From Thermoflexales bacterium (GTDB lineage Bacteria > Chloroflexota > Anaerolineae > Fen-1058), in assembly GCA_016931085.1 (NCBI GenBank), contig JAFGFO010000011.1, positions 1-10,048 of the forward strand: a stretch of 10,048 nt of DNA. The letters are read 5' to 3'. The notes beneath the pieces were generated by a model, which was not told the DNA's origin, did no database searches, and was given only the letters and a program-made list of their open reading frames with translations. Position numbers and translations under genes: made by a program. Positions 7,119 through 10,048 of this stretch are shown in pieces. Every line of letters starts with the position of its first letter. Position 1 is the stretch's first letter.

Positions 7119-7142
7119 TCCCTCGACAAGCTCGGGATGATA
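7119..7142. repeat. Dispersed-type hairpin repeat (PELVEG-coding element)
   Basis: The sequence TCCCGAGCTTGTCGAGGGA (minus strand) can fold with CGA/TCG and TCCC/GGGA arms and translates as PELVEG in one frame. Close variants (TCATCCTGAGCTTGTCGAAGG) are familiar to me as small intergenic repeats in many bacterial genomes and often create spurious N-terminal extensions. Here it lies in the predicted 5' untranslated region of gatC. Confidence 0.6.
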
Positions 7143-7187
7143 TAAAACGTAATGGGATTCTCGATGCTTGATCACGTTTCAGGGTGC

Positions 7188-7216
7188 ATTATAACACTAT
7201 CTGGATGGGTAAGCAA
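7188..7216 (-). promoter_or_regulatory. Putative promoter of the gatC-gatA operon
   Basis: On the minus strand: -35 TTGCTT (7216-7211), a 17-nt spacer and -10 TATAAT (7193-7188) preceded by TGT, an extended -10. Transcription would start near 7181, leaving a leader of about 105 nt that contains the hairpin repeat and the heptad array. Confidence 0.7.
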
Positions 7217-7251
7217 TTCAGCTCGGCCCGGCCTCGCGAGTCCAGAATGCC

Positions 7252-7286
7252 TTGAAACCGGGAAGCTGAAACTGGAAACTACTTTT
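7252..7286 (+). repeat. Heptad array in the helicase promoter region
   Basis: Units TTGAAAC, CGGGAAG, CTGAAAC, TGGAAAC and a diverged TACTTTT follow one another directly upstream of the helicase -10 box. The fragment CTGAAA/TGAAAC at 7266-7272 is the best available -35-like sequence, so the array may form part of the promoter. Confidence 0.6.
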
Positions 7287-7287
7287 G

Positions 7288-7296
7288 TGGTACAAT
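7288..7296 (+). promoter_or_regulatory. Extended -10 promoter of the helicase gene
   Basis: TGG followed by TACAAT (7291-7296), a close match to the extended -10. A -35-like TGAAAC lies 18 nt upstream (7267-7272). The start of transcription would be near 7303, so that the leader of about 32 nt consists almost wholly of the heptad array at 7307-7334. Confidence 0.65.
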
Positions 7297-7306
7297 GGGA
7301 GCGCGG

Positions 7307-7334
7307 TTCACAACTCACAACTCGCAACCATCTT
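7307..7334 (+). repeat. Heptad array forming the helicase leader
   Basis: Units TTCACAA, CTCACAA, CTCGCAA and a diverged CCATCTT end exactly at the ATG at 7335. The leader is A/C-rich, nearly unstructured and has no Shine-Dalgarno. Confidence 0.75.
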
Positions 7335-9944
7335 ATGACCCTCCGCCAGGTTCTTGACAGCCTGCGCACTGAGCGCGCCTTTATGCGCAACGTGGCGGCC
7401 TGGGAACGCCTGCCGGCACGCGCTGGCCGCTGGGCACCTTTCCCGGCCGGCCTTGACCCGCGCCTGGTGGCTGCGCTCGGCTCGCAAGGCATCACGGCGT
7501 TGTACACGCACCAGGCCCAGGCCGTCGAGGCGGTCCTGCGCGGCGAGCACGTCGTCGTGGTCACCGCCACCGCTTCGGGCAAGACCTTGTGCTACAACTT
7601 GCCGGTGCTGAACGCGCTGCTGGCCGATGCGCGCACGGCGGCCTTGTATCTTTTTCCCACCAAGGCCCTGGCCCAGGATCAGTTGACCGTTTTGCAAGAG
7701 CTGTCGGCCGCGCTGCAAGAAAACTCGCCCGGCTTGGCCCCGGCAGTCCCAGTCTCTACCTACGACGGCGATACACCCAGGGAGCGCCGCCGCGCCAGCC
7801 GCGGCCAAAGCGGCATCACCATGACCAATCCCGACATGCTGCACACCGGCATCCTGCCGCACCATACCCGCTGGGCGGCCTTTTTCCAGAACCTGCGCTT
7901 TGTGGTGCTGGACGAGCTGCACAGTTGTCGCGGCGTGTTTGGCAGCCACGTGGCCAACCTCATCCGCCGCCTCAAGCGCGTGGCAGCCTTTTACGGCGCT
8001 CGCCCGCAGTTCATTTGCTGCTCGGCGACGATCGCCAATCCACTCGAACTGGCCCAACGCCTGACCGAGACGACGATGCGGTTGATCGACGACGACGGCG
8101 CACCTCGCGGCGAAAAGCACTTTATCGTCGTCAACCCCCCGCTGCTCGACGCCCAGCTTGGCCAGCGGCGCAGTGCCACCCTGGAGGCACGTGACATCGC
8201 GGCGCGCTTGATCGCGGCCGGCGTGCAGACGATCGCCTTCGCTCGCTCCCGCCTGGCCACCGAGCTGCTGCTCACCTACGTGCGCGAAGCCGTGGCGGCT
8301 CAAAACCTGAACCCTCAACTCGTGCGGGGCTACCGGGGCGGCTATCTGCCTGGCGAGCGCCGCGCGATCGAGAAGGGCTTGCGCGATGGCAGCCTGCGCG
8401 GCGTGGTGGCTACCAACGCGCTCGAGCTGGGCGTGGACATCGGCCAGTTGGACGCCGCCGTGCTGGCGGGCTTCCCCGGCACGATCGCCAGCACCTGGCA
8501 GCAAGCCGGGCGCGCCGGCCGGCGCAACGACGTTTCGGCCGTTCTGCTGGTCGCCTCGGCCTCGCCACTCGACCAGTACATCGCCGCCCACCCGCGCTAC
8601 TTTTTCGAGCGCAGCCCCGAGCACGGGCTGGTGGCGCCCGATAACCTCGTCATCTTGTCCAACCACCTCAAGTGCGCCGCCTTCGAGCTGCCTTTCGACG
8701 GCGACGAGACTTTTGGCCGTTTTGCCCAAACCCACGACCTGCTCGACGCCCTGGCCGAAGAAGGAATTCTTCACAAGCAGGAAACGCCAACCCCCAACTC
8801 TCAACTCAAAACTCATCCCCCCACCTACTTTTGGATGGACGAGGCTTACCCGGCAGCCGCCTTTAGCCTGCGCACCGGCACCGACGACACCGTCGTCATT
8901 TTGGACGTGGCGGCCAGTGACGATGAGCTGGCTCATCGTCACTGCGGCCCTCCCCACACGATCGGCCAAATCGACCGCAGCTCCGCGCCGGTGATGGTCT
9001 ACGAAGGCGCTATCTACCTGCACGAGGGCCAAGCGTACCTGGTAGAGCGCTTGGATTGGGAGGCCGGGCAGTGCCTGGTCAGGCCGGCCCAGGTAGATTA
9101 TTACACCGAGGCCAGCACCGCCACGCACGTACAGGTAGCCGGAGAAACAATGCGCCAGGAGCTTGAAGCCACCAGCAAGTCACACGGCGACATTGTCCTG
9201 ACCTGGCAGGCAGCCGGCTATCGCAAGGTCAAGCTGTATACCCACGAGACGCTCGGCTGGGGGGAAATCGAATTGCCGGAGCAAGAATTAGACACCACGG
9301 CTTACTGGTTCTGCATCTCCCCGGCTGTGGCGGATCGCTTGCTTGAAGAGGGTATCTTGTTGGCTCCCAACGACTATGGCCCCAACTGGGAAGCCCAGCG
9401 CCGGGCCGCGCGCCGGCGCGACGGCTATCGCTGCCGGCAGTGCGGCGCGCCCGAGAAAGCCGGCCGCCAACACGACGTCCACCACATCCAGCCCTTTCGC
9501 CAGTTCGGTTACCTGCGCGGGAAAAACGAGCGCTATCTGCAGGCCAATGCCCTGGAGAACCTGGTGAGCTTGTGCCCGGCCTGCCACCACCGCGCCGAAG
9601 CGGCGCGCGGCGTGCGCACAGCGCTGGGAAGCCTGTCTTATGTGATCGGCAACCTGGCGCCGCTGTTCGTCATGTGCGACCCACGCGACATCGGCGTGCT
9701 GGCCGAAGCCCGCTCACCCTTCACCGGCTTGCCCACCATCACCGTGTACGACCGCGTCCCAGCCGGGATCGGCTTGTCAGTAGCCCTGTTCGACCTGCAC
9801 GACGAGCTCCTGCGCGCCGCGCGCGAGCTGGTCAACGCCTGCAACTGCGAAAGTGGCTGCCCGGCATGCATCGGCCCAGGCAATCCAGACGACCAGGCCC
9901 GCTCGCAACTCAAGCGCTTGTTGCAAGTATTGCTAGGGGAGTGA
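7335..9944 (+). CDS. DEAD/DEAH helicase, MrfA/YprA-like (DUF1998), with nested HNH domain
   Basis: An 869-residue superfamily 2 helicase. Residues 50-240 hold the first RecA-like domain: Walker A TATASGKT (77-84), motif Ia FPTKALAQDQ, DEAH-type DELH (193-196) and SAT (230-232). Residues 285-410 hold the second: NALELGVDIG (361-370) and QQAGRAGRR (389-397). A C-terminal MrfA-type region follows. Within it lies an HNH domain, about 683-760: CRQC (700-703), VHHIQPF with His716-His717, Asn742, and CPACHH (747-752). The DUF1998 part resumes at about 765 with PLFVMCDPRDIG, VPAGIGL and the cysteine cluster CNCESGCPAC (836-845), which probably binds a metal. MrfA helicases unwind DNA 3' to 5' and act in repair of mitomycin-type damage; nuclease activity here is inferred. 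The start at 7335 was chosen because an in-frame extension to 7152 would cover the promoter. Residues about 485-496 are encoded by a heptad array. Confidence 0.93.
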   Translation: MTLRQVLDSLRTERAFMRNVAAWERLPARAGRWAPFPAGLDPRLVAALGSQGITALYTHQAQAVEAVLRGEHVVVVTATASGKTLCYNLPVLNALLADARTAALYLFPTKALAQDQLTVLQELSAALQENSPGLAPAVPVSTYDGDTPRERRRASRGQSGITMTNPDMLHTGILPHHTRWAAFFQNLRFVVLDELHSCRGVFGSHVANLIRRLKRVAAFYGARPQFICCSATIANPLELAQRLTETTMRLIDDDGAPRGEKHFIVVNPPLLDAQLGQRRSATLEARDIAARLIAAGVQTIAFARSRLATELLLTYVREAVAAQNLNPQLVRGYRGGYLPGERRAIEKGLRDGSLRGVVATNALELGVDIGQLDAAVLAGFPGTIASTWQQAGRAGRRNDVSAVLLVASASPLDQYIAAHPRYFFERSPEHGLVAPDNLVILSNHLKCAAFELPFDGDETFGRFAQTHDLLDALAEEGILHKQETPTPNSQLKTHPPTYFWMDEAYPAAAFSLRTGTDDTVVILDVAASDDELAHRHCGPPHTIGQIDRSSAPVMVYEGAIYLHEGQAYLVERLDWEAGQCLVRPAQVDYYTEASTATHVQVAGETMRQELEATSKSHGDIVLTWQAAGYRKVKLYTHETLGWGEIELPEQELDTTAYWFCISPAVADRLLEEGILLAPNDYGPNWEAQRRAARRRDGYRCRQCGAPEKAGRQHDVHHIQPFRQFGYLRGKNERYLQANALENLVSLCPACHHRAEAARGVRTALGSLSYVIGNLAPLFVMCDPRDIGVLAEARSPFTGLPTITVYDRVPAGIGLSVALFDLHDELLRAARELVNACNCESGCPACIGPGNPDDQARSQLKRLLQVLLGE
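8787..8821 (+). repeat. Heptad array inside the helicase coding sequence
   Basis: Units CCAACCC, CCAACTC, TCAACTC, AAAACTC and a diverged ATCCCCC lie in frame in the helicase gene and encode the low-complexity stretch TPNSQLKTHPP. It falls between the helicase core and the segment YFWMDEAYPAAAF, in what looks like a linker. The units resemble those in the helicase leader (CTCACAA). Confidence 0.7.
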
Positions 9945-9956
9945 CCGGCGTTTGGC

Positions 9957-10005
9957 CGCTTGTTAAAGCAAGCGTCCGCCTGACCGGGGAACTCAGGCGG
10001 ACGCT
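9957..10005. repeat. Hairpins between the helicase and the next gene
   Basis: A perfect 13-bp stem, AGCGTCCGCCTGA (9971-9983) with its complement at 9993-10005, has a 9-nt loop. A smaller stem, CGCTTG (9957-9962) with CAAGCG (9969-9974), shares four bases with it, so the two cannot form together. No T-run follows, so it is not an intrinsic terminator. It ends 12 nt before a strong Shine-Dalgarno and may influence expression of the downstream gene or stabilise the transcript. Confidence 0.6.
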
Positions 10006-10017
10006 GCAGCCAAGGAA

Positions 10018-10023
10018 AGGAGG
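10018..10023 (+). promoter_or_regulatory. Strong Shine-Dalgarno before a TTG at the right edge
   Basis: AGGAGG at 10018-10023, within a longer purine tract, is the best ribosome-binding site in the window and lies 7 nt before TTG at 10031. It is the main evidence that a gene begins at the edge. Confidence 0.55.
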
Positions 10024-10030
10024 AGACCAT

Positions 10031-10048
10031 TTGTCGTTTTTACCTTAC
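10031..10048 (+). CDS. Probable start of a downstream gene (5' fragment, function unknown)
   Basis: Only six codons are visible, reading MSFLPY if TTG is the start. The support is the AGGAGG at ideal spacing and the position 86 nt downstream of the helicase on the same strand. An ATT at 10029 is a less likely start. In Bacillus the MrfA helicase gene is followed by the exonuclease gene mrfB; whether that holds here cannot be judged from six codons. Confidence 0.4.

Noticed and set aside
7077..7175. 33-residue extension of GatC
   Set aside because: It is translated from the hairpin repeat and heptad array; the GatC family sequence begins right after the ATG at 7076.
7152..7334. In-frame N-terminal extension of the helicase by 61 residues
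   Set aside because: It would run through the extended -10 promoter and the heptad leader, and the sequence has no helicase-like character. The ATG at 7335 gives a normal N-terminus.
7308..9128. Long antisense open frame opposite the helicase (606 codons)
   Set aside because: Composition reflects the GC-rich complementary strand of a well-supported gene; no recognisable domains.

Overview
The window comes from a GC-rich bacterium. The gene repertoire (GatC-GatA aminoacyl-tRNA amidotransferase, an HNH protein of the short LNTTYEPL type, a DUF1998-type helicase, a short GalE-like epimerase) and the intergenic repeats fit a chromosomal segment of Chloroflexota (Anaerolineae or Caldilineae-like). 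That placement is inference from style and gene content; there is no rRNA here to confirm it.

Layout. Positions 1-95 are a non-coding tail with short period-10 repeats. A minus-strand pair follows: a stand-alone HNH endonuclease (1905 to 1402) with a clear promoter, then a membrane-anchored HExxH metallopeptidase of unknown role (1358 to 96). Positions 1945-2600 contain no protein gene but are structured. They hold a long imperfect hairpin, a canonical intrinsic terminator on the minus strand with no gene feeding it (a possible small RNA lies to its right), a perfect 15-bp dyad, and the extended -10 promoter of the next operon. A plus-strand pair comes next: a GalE-like epimerase/dehydratase (2604-3542) and a class I methyltransferase (3542-4279) joined by a TGATG overlap. 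A minus-strand operon runs into it from the right: gatC (7076-6789), gatA (6752-5280) and a sugar-1-phosphate nucleotidyltransferase (5261-4272), whose 3' end overlaps the methyltransferase by 8 nt. Divergent from gatC, a large DEAD/DEAH helicase of the MrfA/YprA (DUF1998) kind (7335-9944) runs rightwards. It carries an HNH nuclease domain nested in its C-terminal part. A strong Shine-Dalgarno and a TTG at 10031 suggest another gene starting at the right edge.

Functionally, gatC and gatA encode two of the three subunits of the Asp/Glu-tRNA amidotransferase; gatB is not in the window. The nucleotidyltransferase, epimerase and methyltransferase look like a small set for making and modifying nucleotide sugars or surface glycans. 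The helicase is probably a DNA repair or DNA-processing enzyme, and the nested HNH suggests that it can also cut.

The most unusual signal is at sequence level. The start codons of gatC, gatA, the nucleotidyltransferase and the helicase are each directly preceded by a short array of degenerate 7-nt repeats, with a different heptad at each site. Further heptad arrays lie in the helicase promoter and inside the helicase coding region. Four putative promoters share an extended -10 (TGn followed by a TATAAT-like box).
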